Shown: positions 36,226 through 45,612, numbered from the stretch's first letter. The stretch is 64,000 nucleotides of DNA from Desulfarculaceae bacterium (GCA_021737145.1 JAIPEN010000010.1:62001-126000), one strand, 5' to 3'. A program made the numbers and translations. The notes: a model not told the origin generated them from the letters alone.

Positions 36226-37188
36226 ATGTCCTCCCCCACCCCGGCGCCCATCAAGATCAGCGACCACCTGTACCAGCTGGGCACCCCCTTTTACCCGGTG
36301 TACCTCTCCCTGGGAGCCCAGGGCATGCTCATCGAGGGCGGCACCGGCGGCACCGCCGAGTTGATCGCCGCGCAGGTGAAGATGCTGGGCATCGAGCCGG
36401 AGCGCATCGCCTACATGGCCCTGACCCACACCCACGCCGACCACATCGGCGCGGTGCCGCGCCTGCGCCAGCTCTGGCCCCACCTGAAGGTCATGGCCAG
36501 CCCCAAGGCGGCCGCCGCCCTGGCCCACCCCCGCCATCTGGAGCAGTTTTTGCCGGCCGACCGCATGATCAGCAAGATATTGGTGGGCATGGGGGTGATC
36601 GACGAGCTTCCCCCGGTGCTGGAGAACTACGACTTTTCGGTGGACGTGGTGCTGGAGGAAGGGGCGCGCATCGGCCTGGGCTCGGGCATCGAGTGGCACG
36701 TGCTGCTCACCCCGGGGCACTCGGCCTGCCACACCTCGTACTACGAGTCCAAGGAGCAGGTCTTGGCCCTGGGCGACATGGCCGGCTACTTCGACCCTGG
36801 CCGAGAGATCATCTGGCCCAACTACTTCTCGGGCTTGCAGGACTATTGCCTGAGCATCCAGAAGCTGGCCATTTTGCCCGCGCGGCTGGCGGTGCTGAGC
36901 CACAACGGGGCGGTGGACCTGGGCGCCCGGCCCTTTTTGGAGCAGGCCCTCGGCGCGACCATGGAGTATCACGCCAGGCTCATCGAGCGCCTGGCCTCGG
37001 GCGAGCCCCAATCGGACATCTGCCAAGAGCAGGCGGCCTGGGTTCACTCCTACGCGCCCATCGCCTCGGTCAAGGCCATCGAGTTTTTGGTGGGCCTGCT
37101 GTGCAAGCAGAGCTCCCGGGTGGTGGAGCAGGTGGCTGGCGCGCCTTTGGGATGGAGCGCCGCGCCCAGCCTGGCGGCCGGAGCCTAG
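36226..37188 (+). CDS. metallo-beta-lactamase-fold hydrolase
   Basis: 320 aa. The zinc site is H-T-H-A-D-H-I-G near residue 66, a second His in T-P-G-H-S-A-C-H near 163, and Asp in L-G-D-M-A-G-Y near 183, followed by His in L-S-H-N-G-A-V-D near 225. This is the classic MBL order. A C-terminal helical extension of about 80 residues exceeds the minimal fold. ACGGAG lies about 9 bases before ATG. Substrate is unknown; glyoxalase-II, thiolesterase and sulfur-handling MBLs are possible. A terminator lies 34 bases upstream. Confidence 0.85.
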   Translation: MSSPTPAPIKISDHLYQLGTPFYPVYLSLGAQGMLIEGGTGGTAELIAAQVKMLGIEPERIAYMALTHTHADHIGAVPRLRQLWPHLKVMASPKAAAALAHPRHLEQFLPADRMISKILVGMGVIDELPPVLENYDFSVDVVLEEGARIGLGSGIEWHVLLTPGHSACHTSYYESKEQVLALGDMAGYFDPGREIIWPNYFSGLQDYCLSIQKLAILPARLAVLSHNGAVDLGARPFLEQALGATMEYHARLIERLASGEPQSDICQEQAAWVHSYAPIASVKAIEFLVGLLCKQSSRVVEQVAGAPLGWSAAPSLAAGA

Positions 37189-37204
37189 GGTATTAGAGAA
37201 AAAG

Positions 37205-37237
37205 TGTAGGTTGGGTAGAGCCAAGTGAAACCCAACA
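37205..37237. repeat. GTTGGGT palindromic repeat
   Basis: TGTAGGTTGGGTAGAGCC, then AAGTGAAACCCAACAG; it borders the homopurine block that starts at about 37244. Confidence 0.8.
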
Positions 37238-37307
37238 GCACCTATATAGAAGGAAGAAAGAGAAAAGAAGAGAAGAAGGCAAAGAAAAGAAAAAGAGAGT
37301 CTTTTTT

Positions 37308-37477
37308 GCCGGGGTCACCCAGGGCCGGCATAAGGGCTGGGGCAAAATTGAGGGGCTCGTTAGCCGGGCGGGGTCACGGAGCTGGGAGCGCGGAGAGATG
37401 CACGTTCTAATCTAGGTAAGACCAATAAAGACAGGCCGGGGTTGGGCGAAGAGATGCCGGCCCGGTTGCGACCCCGA
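37308..37477 (+). mobile_element. about 170-bp inverted-repeat element, copy 2
   Basis: Left end GCCGGGGTCACCC and GGGCCGGCAT, right end ATGCCGGCCC then GACCCCG; internal sequence matches copies 1, 3 and 4. Homopurine flanks at 37244-37300 and after 37480. It forms a tandem pair with copy 3. Confidence 0.75.
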
Positions 37478-37507
37478 CGGGGGGTGGTTGGGGAGAGAAG
37501 AGAGAAC

Positions 37508-37600
37508 AGGAAAAAGTGTAGGTTAGTCGGTAAAAGAAAAAGGGAGAAGGAAGAAAAAGCCTTTTCGAGGAAACGAGCGCATCCGGCCGGGGCCTGGGGG
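37508..37600. repeat. about 90-bp direct repeat (duplicated at 37897-37985)
   Basis: Nearly identical DNA AGGAAAAAGTGTAGGTT, then purine-rich sequence, then ACGAGCGCATCCGGCCGGGG recurs 389 bases downstream. With the element cores, this shows that a roughly 390-bp unit has been duplicated. Confidence 0.85.
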
Positions 37601-37696
37601 CGGCGGCGGCAGGCGGAGAACCACGGGAGCAAGGAAGAGAAGAAAAAGGGGAAGAAGAAGAGGAAGAAAAAAAAGAAAAGAAAAAAGCGTTTTTTT

Positions 37697-37867
37697 GTCG
37701 GGGTCACCCAGGGCCGGCATAAGGGCTGGGGCAAAATTGATGGGCTCGTTGGCCGGGCGGGGTCGCGGAGCTGGGGACGCGGAGAGATGCACGTTCTAAT
37801 CTAGGTAAGACCAATAAAGACGGGCCCGGGTTTGGCGGGGAAATGCCGGCCCAGGAGCGACCCCGGC
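37697..37867 (+). mobile_element. about 170-bp inverted-repeat element, copy 3
   Basis: The best-preserved copy: left GTCGGGGTCACCCA and GGGCCGGCAT, right ATGCCGGCCC, AGGAGC, GACCCCGG. Combined ends form a roughly 24-bp inverted repeat around about 120 bp. A homopurine run of about 60 bases precedes it (37633-37690). The remaining bases to 38100 hold the second direct repeat and no gene. Confidence 0.8.
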
Positions 37868-38100
37868 GGAGGGTGGTTGGGGGAGAGAAGAGAGAACAGG
37901 AAAAAGTGTAGGTTGGTCGGTAAAAGAAAAAGGGAGAAGGAAGAAAAAGCCTTTTCGAGGAAACGAGCGCATCCGGCCGGGGCCTAGCCGAAGGGGCGGC
38001 CAAATAAACTTCGCCAAGAGGCGTTGCCGGCTTCCCACGCGGGCCATGGGCTTGGTGTGCTAAAATACGCCAGCCAAATCCTACCCGGGGGGGAATCACG

Positions 38101-39135
38101 ATGAAGCTGCGGCTCGACGGCCTAAATTGGTTATTACCGCCTTTGGTTGTGGTGGCGGTTTTGGTTTTCGCCTTGGCGGCAACTCCTGGCCATGCCGCTG
38201 ACTACATAATCAAATTCGGGGTCATGAGTATGGCCATGGAGGATGTCGAGGACGGCGGGGGATATGTGGTTTCCCAGGAGACCAACATCATCCCCAAGGA
38301 ACTGGACTCGTCCAACTTCAGGTACGGCTTCACCATCCAATCGACCAGCCCCGCGCACCCTACCATCACCTACTGCGAGGTGGTCACCCCACCGGCTCCC
38401 GGCAATTTCGAGTTCAATGGTTTTTCCAGGGTAAAAGGCTCCGCCAATACCTTCCGATCCGCAACCCTGGATGCCCCCATCGGAGACTTCCAGAACCCGG
38501 CCGGCGACTACCGTTGGGTCTATTATCTCTTTGACCCGGCAGACAACACGCCTCTGGGCAGCTATTTGGTCAGAGTGTTCGTTAACAACAAATTAGTTAA
38601 GGAAATACCGTTCCGCATCGTCGATCCCGTGCACGTGGCCGCCGCGTCCGGAAGGGAACAGGGGCTAAAGAAAAAGTTCGCCCAAATGGGCACGGCCAGG
38701 CTTGAGAAAGAGACCCGGGAAGGGGTGGTTATCGACGGAAAGCGTTACTGGTCTCTTTTTGACTACACCAAGCTGGGCCCCTCGCCGGTTGCCGGCTTGC
38801 CCTCGGCCTTTCAGCCAGGGGAATACTACATTCTCGGCTATGCCGGGCCAGAGGTGGAAAACCTCGCCCTGAAAATATATCGAGACAACGGGAAGGTTAA
38901 GCTCAAGGTTTGGGACAGGCTTTTCAATGAGAAGGTTTTTTATGAGATAGTGCCGGACGCGGAAAAGCTTCTTGTCGACGGCAAGGAAATACCATTGGTC
39001 GGTAAAATCCAGTTGGGACCTGGCTTCACCATCGAAATCGTCTGCTACGTATACCCCTATCTCGGCATCATCGCGCGTACCCAAGAAGGAGAGCCGTGGG
39101 GTCAGTTTTTTAAAAAAATGGCTGATGAAGAATAA
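38101..39135 (+). CDS. secreted protein of unknown function
   Basis: 344 aa. GGGGGAATC precedes ATG, and a signal peptide runs to about residue 33 (G-H-A). The mature part looks beta-rich, with two possible Ig-like or jelly-roll halves: residues 35-180 (Y-R-W-V-Y-Y-L-F-D-P-A-D) and 200-344 (Y-Y-I-L-G-Y-A-G-P-E-V-E-N-L-A-L). No catalytic motif is seen. It follows the repeat block, and its G+C is a little lower than average. It could bind an extracellular ligand or be a surface protein. Confidence 0.6.
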   Translation: MKLRLDGLNWLLPPLVVVAVLVFALAATPGHAADYIIKFGVMSMAMEDVEDGGGYVVSQETNIIPKELDSSNFRYGFTIQSTSPAHPTITYCEVVTPPAPGNFEFNGFSRVKGSANTFRSATLDAPIGDFQNPAGDYRWVYYLFDPADNTPLGSYLVRVFVNNKLVKEIPFRIVDPVHVAAASGREQGLKKKFAQMGTARLEKETREGVVIDGKRYWSLFDYTKLGPSPVAGLPSAFQPGEYYILGYAGPEVENLALKIYRDNGKVKLKVWDRLFNEKVFYEIVPDAEKLLVDGKEIPLVGKIQLGPGFTIEIVCYVYPYLGIIARTQEGEPWGQFFKKMADEE

Positions 39136-39229
39136 GCAAGGCCAGCGCCGGCTGTAGTCTTTACTCTGGACGCCGGCCCGCCTTCTTCCTTGCTGGCTCC
39201 TACCCGCTCCCTTGTATATAGTTGGGTTC

Positions 39230-40228
39230 ATGGATCACCCAACCGACCATACCGGCCCCGGCGGCCTGCCCCGCTCGGACGTGGGCATGAAATGCTCGCG
39301 CTGCCGGGGCCCGGCGCGGCACCGGCTGCCCAGCCACAACGCCCGCTTTTGCGACCACTGCCTGGAGGTGTTCTTCAAGCGGCAGGTGGAAAAGGCCATC
39401 AAGCAGTTCGACATGCTTCAGTTTGGCCAGCGGGTGCTGGTGGCGGTCAGCGGGGGCAAGGACTCCCTGGCCCTGTGGCAGGTGCTGACCGAGATGGGCT
39501 ACCCGGCCGAGGGGGTGCATGTGGCCCTGGAGCTGGGCGACGGCAAGTTCGGCGAGGCATCGCTGGCCTCGAGCCAGGAGATGGCCCAGCGTTTGGGCGC
39601 GCCGCTGCACGTATTCAACATGGCCAAGCTGGCCGGCTTTTCGGTGCAGGAGATCGCCTGGGCCAACAAGCGCTCCTTTTGCTCGGTGTGCGGCACGCTC
39701 AAGCGCTACCACCTGAACAAGCTGGCCCTGGACCTGGACTGCGACGTGATCGCCACCGGCCATCATCTGGACGACGAGGCGGCCCGCCTGCTGGGCAACC
39801 TGGTGCGGCGGCACACGCAATACCTTGAGAGCCAGTGGCCCACCCTGCCCGGGGTGCCCGGGGCATTCGCCAAAAAGATAAAGCCCCTGTGCCGGCTGCG
39901 CGGGGCGGAGGTGAAATCTTACGCCAAGGCGCACGGCCTGCCCGTGGCCCGGGGGGAGTGCCCCCGCTCCAAGGGAGCCACCCTGCCCTATTACACCGAG
40001 GCGGTGCGCATGCTCGAGGAGCGCATGCCCGGCACGGGCCTGAACTTCTACATGGGCTATCTGGAGCAAAAGGACGGGCCGCCCGCCGCGCCCAAGGATT
40101 TCAACCAATGCCCGAGTTGCGGCATGCCCACCTTTGCCGAGACCTGCACGGTGTGCCGTTTTCTGGAGCGCACCAAGGAGCGGGAGGAGAGGAAGGCACG
40201 TGCGGCTGAAACAAGCGGTCAGCTTTGA
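39230..40228 (+). CDS. TtcA/TtuA-like tRNA 2-thiolation PP-loop ATPase
   Basis: 332 aa. An N-terminal zinc finger (C-S-R-C and F-C-D-H-C), PP-loop S-G-G-K-D-S at 74-79, catalytic pair C151/C154 in F-C-S-V-C, the G-H-H-L-D-D motif, and a C-terminal zinc finger C-P-S-C-G-M-P, then C-T-V-C match the TtuA/Ncs6 group of tRNA thiolases. It adenylates and thiolates a uridine or cytidine in tRNA. The start is uncertain: an ATG at 39287 (MKCSRC) fits the family N-terminus, but no clear Shine-Dalgarno sequence favours either. The next gene overlaps the stop by 29 bases. Confidence 0.8.
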   Translation: MDHPTDHTGPGGLPRSDVGMKCSRCRGPARHRLPSHNARFCDHCLEVFFKRQVEKAIKQFDMLQFGQRVLVAVSGGKDSLALWQVLTEMGYPAEGVHVALELGDGKFGEASLASSQEMAQRLGAPLHVFNMAKLAGFSVQEIAWANKRSFCSVCGTLKRYHLNKLALDLDCDVIATGHHLDDEAARLLGNLVRRHTQYLESQWPTLPGVPGAFAKKIKPLCRLRGAEVKSYAKAHGLPVARGECPRSKGATLPYYTEAVRMLEERMPGTGLNFYMGYLEQKDGPPAAPKDFNQCPSCGMPTFAETCTVCRFLERTKEREERKARAAETSGQL

Positions 40229-40745
40229 TCCCGAGGCCGAGCTGGGGCGCATCGCGGCCTTTGCCGAGCAGTGGCAGAGTCTTTTCCGCCCGGCCGAGGT
40301 GGCCTACACCCCGGCCCACTTCACCGCCGAGCTGGAGCGCCTGCAACAAGCCAAACGCCTGCGCCTGTATCTGATCACCCGTCCCCAGGCCCCGGTGGCC
40401 CTGGCCATCATGGACGGTTTGAGCCAGAGCGAGGCTATCGAGCTGCTGTCCTTGGCTCCCCTGGACGAGGCGGACACGGTGCGGCCCTGGCTGGCCACCC
40501 CGGCCCAGCGGCGGCAGATGATGGCCGGCGCGCCCGAGGAGGCCAGCGGCCGGGGGGTGTATCCCTTTCTGGTGGGCGAACCCGAGGGCCTGGCCCTGAT
40601 CGACCTGGAACCCGAGGGCCTGGTGCTGGCCATGGCCAGGTGGGGGCATCTGAACGTCTTGGACGAGGAGCCGCTGATCGCCGAGCGGCTGCATCTGCTG
40701 GGGCAGCAGATCGAGCGACTGGGCAAGCCGGGATCCGGCGAGTAG
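40200..40745 (+). CDS. uncharacterised protein coupled to the thiolase
   Basis: 181 aa from GTG 40200, with GGAGGAGAGGAAGG just upstream inside the previous gene. Overlap of 29 bases means the two are translated together. Motif-free to my eye; it has an acidic helical N-terminal half and an ending L-L-G-Q-Q-I-E-R-L-G. It could help the thiolase handle tRNA or sulfur. A GTTGGGT repeat follows. Confidence 0.6.
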   Translation: MRLKQAVSFDPEAELGRIAAFAEQWQSLFRPAEVAYTPAHFTAELERLQQAKRLRLYLITRPQAPVALAIMDGLSQSEAIELLSLAPLDEADTVRPWLATPAQRRQMMAGAPEEASGRGVYPFLVGEPEGLALIDLEPEGLVLAMARWGHLNVLDEEPLIAERLHLLGQQIERLGKPGSGE

Positions 40746-40794
40746 ACATCTATTCTATATAGAGGCTCCTGAGCGGCGGACCCTGATAGGGGTG

Positions 40795-41007
40795 CTGTTG
40801 GGTTTCGCTTCGCTCTACCCAACCTACACTGTTCTAGATTCCGCTTTTCTTTAGTTCGGCAACATCAGAAACCAAGGAAGATTGCCACGGCCCGCCGCAA
40901 GGTAAGGCATTTTCCAGGCAACCTCACTTAGCGGCGGTCCTCGCAATGACCTTCTATGCTGGATATGAAGGGACTGTTGGGTTTCGCTTCGCTCTACCCA
41001 ACCTACA
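40795..41007. repeat. two GTTGGGT repeats with an ATTGCCACGG repeat between
   Basis: Full GTTGGGT hairpins lie at 40795-40829 and 40974-41007. Between them, 40878-40964 is a partial relative of the repeat at 13463 (GATTGCCACGG opening, CTCGCAATGACC near the end). No gene in 40746-41328. Confidence 0.75.
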
Positions 41008-41082
41008 GGAACTTTGGCTGCGCTCTAGCCGACCTACACTAATCTAGAAGCCTGGCGGGGCTAAGCGAGATAGCTAAACTTG

Positions 41083-41330
41083 GCGGCACAGCCAGGCGTG
41101 GCTAGGCAAGGCGCGGGGGTAAGGGCTGGCAATGAAGGCCTAGCGGCACAGCCAGGCGTGGCTAGGCAAGGCGCGGGGGTAAGTGCTGGCAATGCAGGCT
41201 TGGCGGCACAGCCAGCCGCCGCCAGACAAGGCGTCTGGGGAGCGAGGGCCGGAGGCGTAGCCCGAGCTACGTCGAGGCCCAAGCGATCCCAGCAACGCGG
41301 TATGGCGGTGGCTGGCGAAGCCGGCCTATT
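41083..41330 (-). repeat. 60-bp tandem fragment plus dispersed repeat, copy 2
   Basis: GCGGCACAGCCAGGCGTGGC starts at 41083 and 41143 and a related start at 41203, a 60-bp period. The last unit runs into a full reverse-strand copy of the GCCTTGTCTGCC element (41204-41330), so the tandem part looks like truncated copies of the same element. Confidence 0.75.
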
Positions 41331-41625
41331 ACCGCGGAGGCCATTCGGGGCTAGGATCCACCGTAAACCAATAGAAAATCAGGGCCAGGGTGCCGCCCAT
41401 GGTCACCCCCAGGACGCAGAGCACCAGCAGGCGGCCCATGCGATCGTCCAGGGGGCCGGTGGGCTTGTACCATCCCAGCTGTGCAAAGACCTTGAGCGCA
41501 ATCCAGATGAAGACCACCAGCAGGACCAGCGCGATCCCGCTGAGGAAAACCCAGGTCAGCAGGCCGCCAAAGGCATCCAAGGCGCCCTCGCCCAGGTTTT
41601 CGTATGGCAGCGTAGGTTTGCGCAA
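41329..41625 (-). CDS. small membrane protein of unknown function
   Basis: 98 aa from TTG 41625, with GGGGGAGG about 9 bases upstream. Two hydrophobic helices (about 22-46 and 68-88) are separated by a polar loop (G-P-L-D-D-R-M-G-R-L). No domain is recognised. The gene lies next to RimO on the same strand and may be its operon partner, though 80 bases separate them. Confidence 0.6.
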   Translation of the reverse strand: MRKPTLPYENLGEGALDAFGGLLTWVFLSGIALVLLVVFIWIALKVFAQLGWYKPTGPLDDRMGRLLVLCVLGVTMGGTLALIFYWFTVDPSPEWPPR

Positions 41626-41704
41626 AAGACGGTTCCTCCCCCTTCAAGACCAAGTATATAGCATGGCGGGGCGCGATGTCCGAGCGGGGCGGGCGGCAAT
41701 GCGG

Positions 41705-43024
41705 TTAAATCAGTACGCCTTCCAGGTCGTAATCATGGGTGGCGGTAATGCGGCAGGCGGCCATGGCGCCGGGCTGGGCCGAGCCCTCGGTGATGATGAC
41801 CAGGCCGTCCACCTCCGGGGCCTGGGCGGCGATGCGCCCGGCCCAGACCAGGTCGCTGTCCGGGTGGGGGCCCAGCACCAGGATGGGCAGCTCCGCGTCT
41901 TTGTGCCGGGCCAGGCGCTCGCGGCTGATTCCCCGCTGCAACTCCATGATGCGCTCCTGGCGCTCAAGGGCCAGCTCGGGCGGCGGGGCGGGCAGGCGGG
42001 CCGAGCGCGTGCCGGCCTCGGGCGAAAAGGCGAACACCCCCAAGCGGTCGAAGCCGGTCTGGGCCACGAAGCTCTCCAAAGCGGCGAACTCGGCCTCGCC
42101 CTCGCCGGGGTGGCCCACCAGCAGGGTGGTGCGCAGGATGGCCTCGGGGCAGAGAGCGCGCACCTCGGCCAGCAGGTCCTTTAGCTGCGCCCCGCTTTTG
42201 TTGCGGCCCATGGCCTGGAGCACCGGGTCGGCGATGTGCTGCAAGGGCAGGTCAAAGTATGGCACCACCTTGGGCGTGGCGGTCATGGCCTTAATCAGGG
42301 CGCGGTCCAGCAGGTCGGGATGCAGATAATGGGGGCGCAGCCAGGCGACGCCCTCCACCTCCGACAAAGCGGCCAGCAGCTCGGCCAGGCCCGGCCCGCC
42401 CAGGTCGCGGCCATAGGAGGTCAGGTCCTGGGCCACCAGGTTGAGCTCCTTGACCCCTTGCGCGGCCAGGGCCCGGGCCTCGGCCACCACGTCGTCCAGG
42501 GGGCGGGAGCGCAGGCGGCCCCGGATCTTGGGGATGGTGCAAAAGGCGCAGGAGTGCAGGCAGCCGTCGGCCACCCGCAGATAGGCCCAGCCCGGCCCGG
42601 TGCTGAGCGCCCGGGGATCGGACGCGCCGAACAGGGCGATGGGCGGGCTGATGGCCAGGCGCCCCTTTGGCGGCGCGGCCAGGTGCTCCAGCAGGCGGGG
42701 GGCCTCGCCGGGGGCTATGAATAGATCCGCCTCGGGCAGGCTGGCGGCCAGCTTCTTGCCGTAGCGCCCCACCAGGCATCCGGCCACCACCAGCCGCTGA
42801 TGCTCGCCCTTGGTCTCGGCCAGTTCCAGGGCGGCCTCCACCGCCTCCTCCACCGCTGGCTGGATAAAGCCGCAGGTGTTTACCAGCAGCAGGTCCGCCT
42901 GGGCCGGGTCGCTGGTGGCGCTCCACCCGGCTTGCAGCAGGAGCCCGGCCAGGTGCTCGCCCTCCACCAGGTTCTTGGCGCAGCCCAGGTTGACCAGATA
43001 GTAGGAGCCGCTCAGTTGGTCCAT
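41705..43024 (-). CDS. rimO: RimO, ribosomal protein S12 methylthiotransferase
   Basis: 439 aa from ATG 43024. The N-terminal MTTase cysteines are in G-C-A-K-N, N-T-C-G-F and A-G-C-L-V-G; the radical-SAM cluster is C-x3-C-x2-C in C-L-H-S-C-A-F-C; and the C-terminal region is TRAM-like. RimO adds a methylthio group to Asp89 of S12 and differs from MiaB by the HPxL-type and central motifs visible here. An upstream in-frame extension to 43063 is less likely because it would overlap the previous gene further; ATG 43024 overlaps it by 13 bases. Confidence 0.85.
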   Translation of the reverse strand: MDQLSGSYYLVNLGCAKNLVEGEHLAGLLLQAGWSATSDPAQADLLLVNTCGFIQPAVEEAVEAALELAETKGEHQRLVVAGCLVGRYGKKLAASLPEADLFIAPGEAPRLLEHLAAPPKGRLAISPPIALFGASDPRALSTGPGWAYLRVADGCLHSCAFCTIPKIRGRLRSRPLDDVVAEARALAAQGVKELNLVAQDLTSYGRDLGGPGLAELLAALSEVEGVAWLRPHYLHPDLLDRALIKAMTATPKVVPYFDLPLQHIADPVLQAMGRNKSGAQLKDLLAEVRALCPEAILRTTLLVGHPGEGEAEFAALESFVAQTGFDRLGVFAFSPEAGTRSARLPAPPPELALERQERIMELQRGISRERLARHKDAELPILVLGPHPDSDLVWAGRIAAQAPEVDGLVIITEGSAQPGAMAACRITATHDYDLEGVLI

Positions 43025-43977
43025 CCCTTCACCAGGTGGGCGTCGATCATGGCGCACATCCACAGGCCAAAGGCCACCGCGCCCAAAGCCAGCAGCCAGC
43101 CCAACCAGGCCGGAGCGGGCTTGAACAGGCGGCGCGCGTAATCATGCGCTTCCCAGCCGCGCCCGCCGCGCAGGATGCCGAGCGAGGCAAAGAAAACATA
43201 GCACTCCACCGCAAAGGGGGGAAAGCCCAGATAACCGGCCAGGGGCATCTCGAAAATCTTGGGTTCGGCCAGATAAGGGATGTTGTAGACCCAGCGGGCC
43301 CCGGCCAGCCAGTTCCAGGACTCCCAGAACGCCCCGCAGATGAGCCCGGCCATCAGCAGACCCAGGAAAGGCGACAAGTCTCCCCGCTCCCAACGGCGCA
43401 TAAGGCTGGGGACACCATAAAAATGGTTCAAAGGCTCCAACAAAAACACCAGGGCACCCCAAACCAGCGGGAAAAACACCTTTGGCCAAACCATAGGTAA
43501 TATTAGCATTAATGCGCCGGCACCAACAAAGTACGGATACCAGGCCCGAGTGGCGGGAATGGGGCGGACCTTGGCGCCCCAGCGGAATCCATGGACCCGC
43601 AGCAGCTCGTAGGTCTCCAAAATACCGGGCAGCACCGTGGCGTAGGCGATGAATGCGCCCGCCCAGCGCTCGGCCAAACGGGGCGGAACCCCCACGTAGA
43701 ACCAGTCCTGAAGCCTCAGGTTGATCATTTCCCAGCCGAACCAGAAGGCGGCGCTGGCCAGGCACATGAGCAAAAAGGTGGGGAACCTATCTATAATCAG
43801 GCTGTTTTTCGCTTTTCGCCGCACCAGGGCGTCGGCCAGGAAGATGTAGCCCCACCAGGCCATCTGGTAGAACCAGACCCGGATCCACTCCACCCCGGCC
43901 AGGGAGCCGGCCAGGGCAAAAGCGAACAGGCCGACCCCAAACCAACCGTGGCAAGTTTTTGACGCCAGGGGCTTCAT
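43012..43977 (-). CDS. polytopic membrane protein of unknown function
   Basis: 321 aa with about eight hydrophobic helices and no signal for a known transporter family. Notable residues are the pairs R-W-x-W and a conserved-looking W-E-M-I-N-L-R-L-Q-D-W-F-Y-V-G-V. AAAAGGAGCCT lies just before ATG. It overlaps rimO by 13 bases, so the two are co-transcribed; a functional link is not obvious. Confidence 0.65.
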   Translation of the reverse strand: MKPLASKTCHGWFGVGLFAFALAGSLAGVEWIRVWFYQMAWWGYIFLADALVRRKAKNSLIIDRFPTFLLMCLASAAFWFGWEMINLRLQDWFYVGVPPRLAERWAGAFIAYATVLPGILETYELLRVHGFRWGAKVRPIPATRAWYPYFVGAGALMLILPMVWPKVFFPLVWGALVFLLEPLNHFYGVPSLMRRWERGDLSPFLGLLMAGLICGAFWESWNWLAGARWVYNIPYLAEPKIFEMPLAGYLGFPPFAVECYVFFASLGILRGGRGWEAHDYARRLFKPAPAWLGWLLALGAVAFGLWMCAMIDAHLVKGWTN

Positions 43978-44010
43978 AGGCTCCTTTTTACCATAAACTA
44001 CCGTGAAACA

Positions 44011-45384
44011 TTAGCTCTTTTTCTTGTTTTTACTGTAGCTTACCTCAGGAATCGGCGGCGGAGGCTCCTGAGGGGACAAACCCTCGGTTTTGAGCCAGGC
44101 CATCAAATCGGCCAGGGCGCGGCGTGCCTGGGCCGCCCCACGCTGCTTTTTATAGACCTTTTCCTCCAGGGGAGGCAGCAAACCGAAGTTCACATTTGAT
44201 GGCTGGAAGTCTTTGGTGGCTTTATTTTGCAAATGCGTAACCAAACCTCCCAGTGCGGTTGTCGGCGGTGGGGTCAGTAAAGCTTCTTTGTGCATCAGGC
44301 GTGTCGCGTTGATTCCACATAGCATCCCCATGGCGGCCGACTCGACATACCCCTCCACGCCGGACAGTTGTCCGGCCACGAATAGGTGTGGATATGCCAA
44401 CAAGCGTTGATTAGGGTCCAAAACCCTGGGCGCGTCCAAAAAGGTGTTGCGGTGGATGGATCCCCAGCGCACGAACTCGGCCGAGGCCAGGGCCGGGATA
44501 AGGCGCAATACCTGGTTTTGCGCCTCATAGGTCAGTTTGGTCTGAAAGCCAACCAGGTTGAGCATGGTGCCGTCCCGGTTTTCCTTCCTGAGCTGCACCA
44601 CGGCGTGCGGCCAGCGCCCGGTGCGGGGATCGTCCAGGCCCACCGGCTTCATGGGACCGAAAAGCAAGGTTTTTTCACCTCGCGCCGCCATGACCTCGAT
44701 GGGCAGGCAGCCCTCGAAGAAGCGGGGGTTTTCGAAATCCTTTAGCGGCACCTGGGCCCCAGAGGTGAGCGCGGCATAAAAACGCTCATATTCACCCTTG
44801 CTTAATGGACAATTGAGGTAATCGCCCTCCCCTGGCTCGCCGTAGCGGTCCCCCCAGTAGGCCGAGGACATATCCACCGTGTCCAGGGTCACTATCGGGG
44901 CGATGGCATCGTAAAAATGTAAGTGATCACTGCTAGTTGCCTTGCCAAGCACCTCCGCGAGGCCCTCGGTGGTCAAGGGGCCGGTGGCCAAAATGGCGGG
45001 CGTGGTGGGCAGCTGGTCCACCCGGCGGGTCTCGCGCGATATGTTGGGCTCGGCCTCGATCTGGGCCTCCATATGTTGGGCAAAGCGCTCCCGATCCACG
45101 GCCAGGGCCTTTCCCGCGCCCACCGCGGTGGCCCGGGCCGCTTTTATCATGGCCGAGCCCATGATGGCCATCTCGGCCTTGAGCAGGCCCACCGCGCTGG
45201 TGACCTGGGCCGAGCGCAGGGAGTTGGAGCAGACCAGCTCGCCCAGGCGCGGCGAGTGATGGGCCGGGGTGAATTCAGCGGGTTTCATCTCCACCAGGGT
45301 CACCTTGGCCCCGAAACGGGCCGCGGCCAGGGCCGCCTCGCAGCCGGCCAGCCCTCCCCCGATCACCAAAAGCTCTTGCGCCAT
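44011..45384 (-). CDS. trmFO: TrmFO, folate-dependent tRNA U54 methyltransferase
   Basis: 457 aa. The FAD-binding motif is G-G-G-L-A-G-C-E-A (residues 8-16); the F-T-P-A-H, S-N-S-L-R and T-G-P-L-T segments are those of TrmFO rather than GidA/MnmG. It uses methylenetetrahydrofolate and FADH2 to make ribothymidine at tRNA position 54. The gene starts 453 bases from the divergent histidine kinase. A degenerate parS-like sequence lies near its end at about 44003. Confidence 0.9.
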   Translation of the reverse strand: MAQELLVIGGGLAGCEAALAAARFGAKVTLVEMKPAEFTPAHHSPRLGELVCSNSLRSAQVTSAVGLLKAEMAIMGSAMIKAARATAVGAGKALAVDRERFAQHMEAQIEAEPNISRETRRVDQLPTTPAILATGPLTTEGLAEVLGKATSSDHLHFYDAIAPIVTLDTVDMSSAYWGDRYGEPGEGDYLNCPLSKGEYERFYAALTSGAQVPLKDFENPRFFEGCLPIEVMAARGEKTLLFGPMKPVGLDDPRTGRWPHAVVQLRKENRDGTMLNLVGFQTKLTYEAQNQVLRLIPALASAEFVRWGSIHRNTFLDAPRVLDPNQRLLAYPHLFVAGQLSGVEGYVESAAMGMLCGINATRLMHKEALLTPPPTTALGGLVTHLQNKATKDFQPSNVNFGLLPPLEEKVYKKQRGAAQARRALADLMAWLKTEGLSPQEPPPPIPEVSYSKNKKKS

Positions 45385-45598
45385 GCCCTTACGTCACCTT
45401 TCCAACGTTCCGCGCCCCGCCGCCGCCCAACGGACGGCCTCCAGGGGGCCGGTTTTTGCCTTTGCAGGCATCAAATTCGTCCCGGTTTGGGGGCCCGCTG
45501 GCCTCATTACCAACCATGCCCGCATTTTACGGTTATTTTTCTTTTTATTTGGCACTTTTATCGCGGCCACTACTTTTCGGCTTTTTGGGAGTCTCAGA

Positions 45599-45612
45599 GG
45601 TTTCACGTGGCC
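45599..45612. other. degenerate parS-like sequence
   Basis: GTTTCACGTG is a perfect left part of the parS consensus; the last four bases differ. It lies in the trmFO-kinase gap (45385-45837), otherwise gene-free apart from the kinase promoter. Confidence 0.35.

Noticed and set aside
44001..44010. Third parS site near trmFO
   Set aside because: Only the half GTGAAACA is present; the other half does not match.
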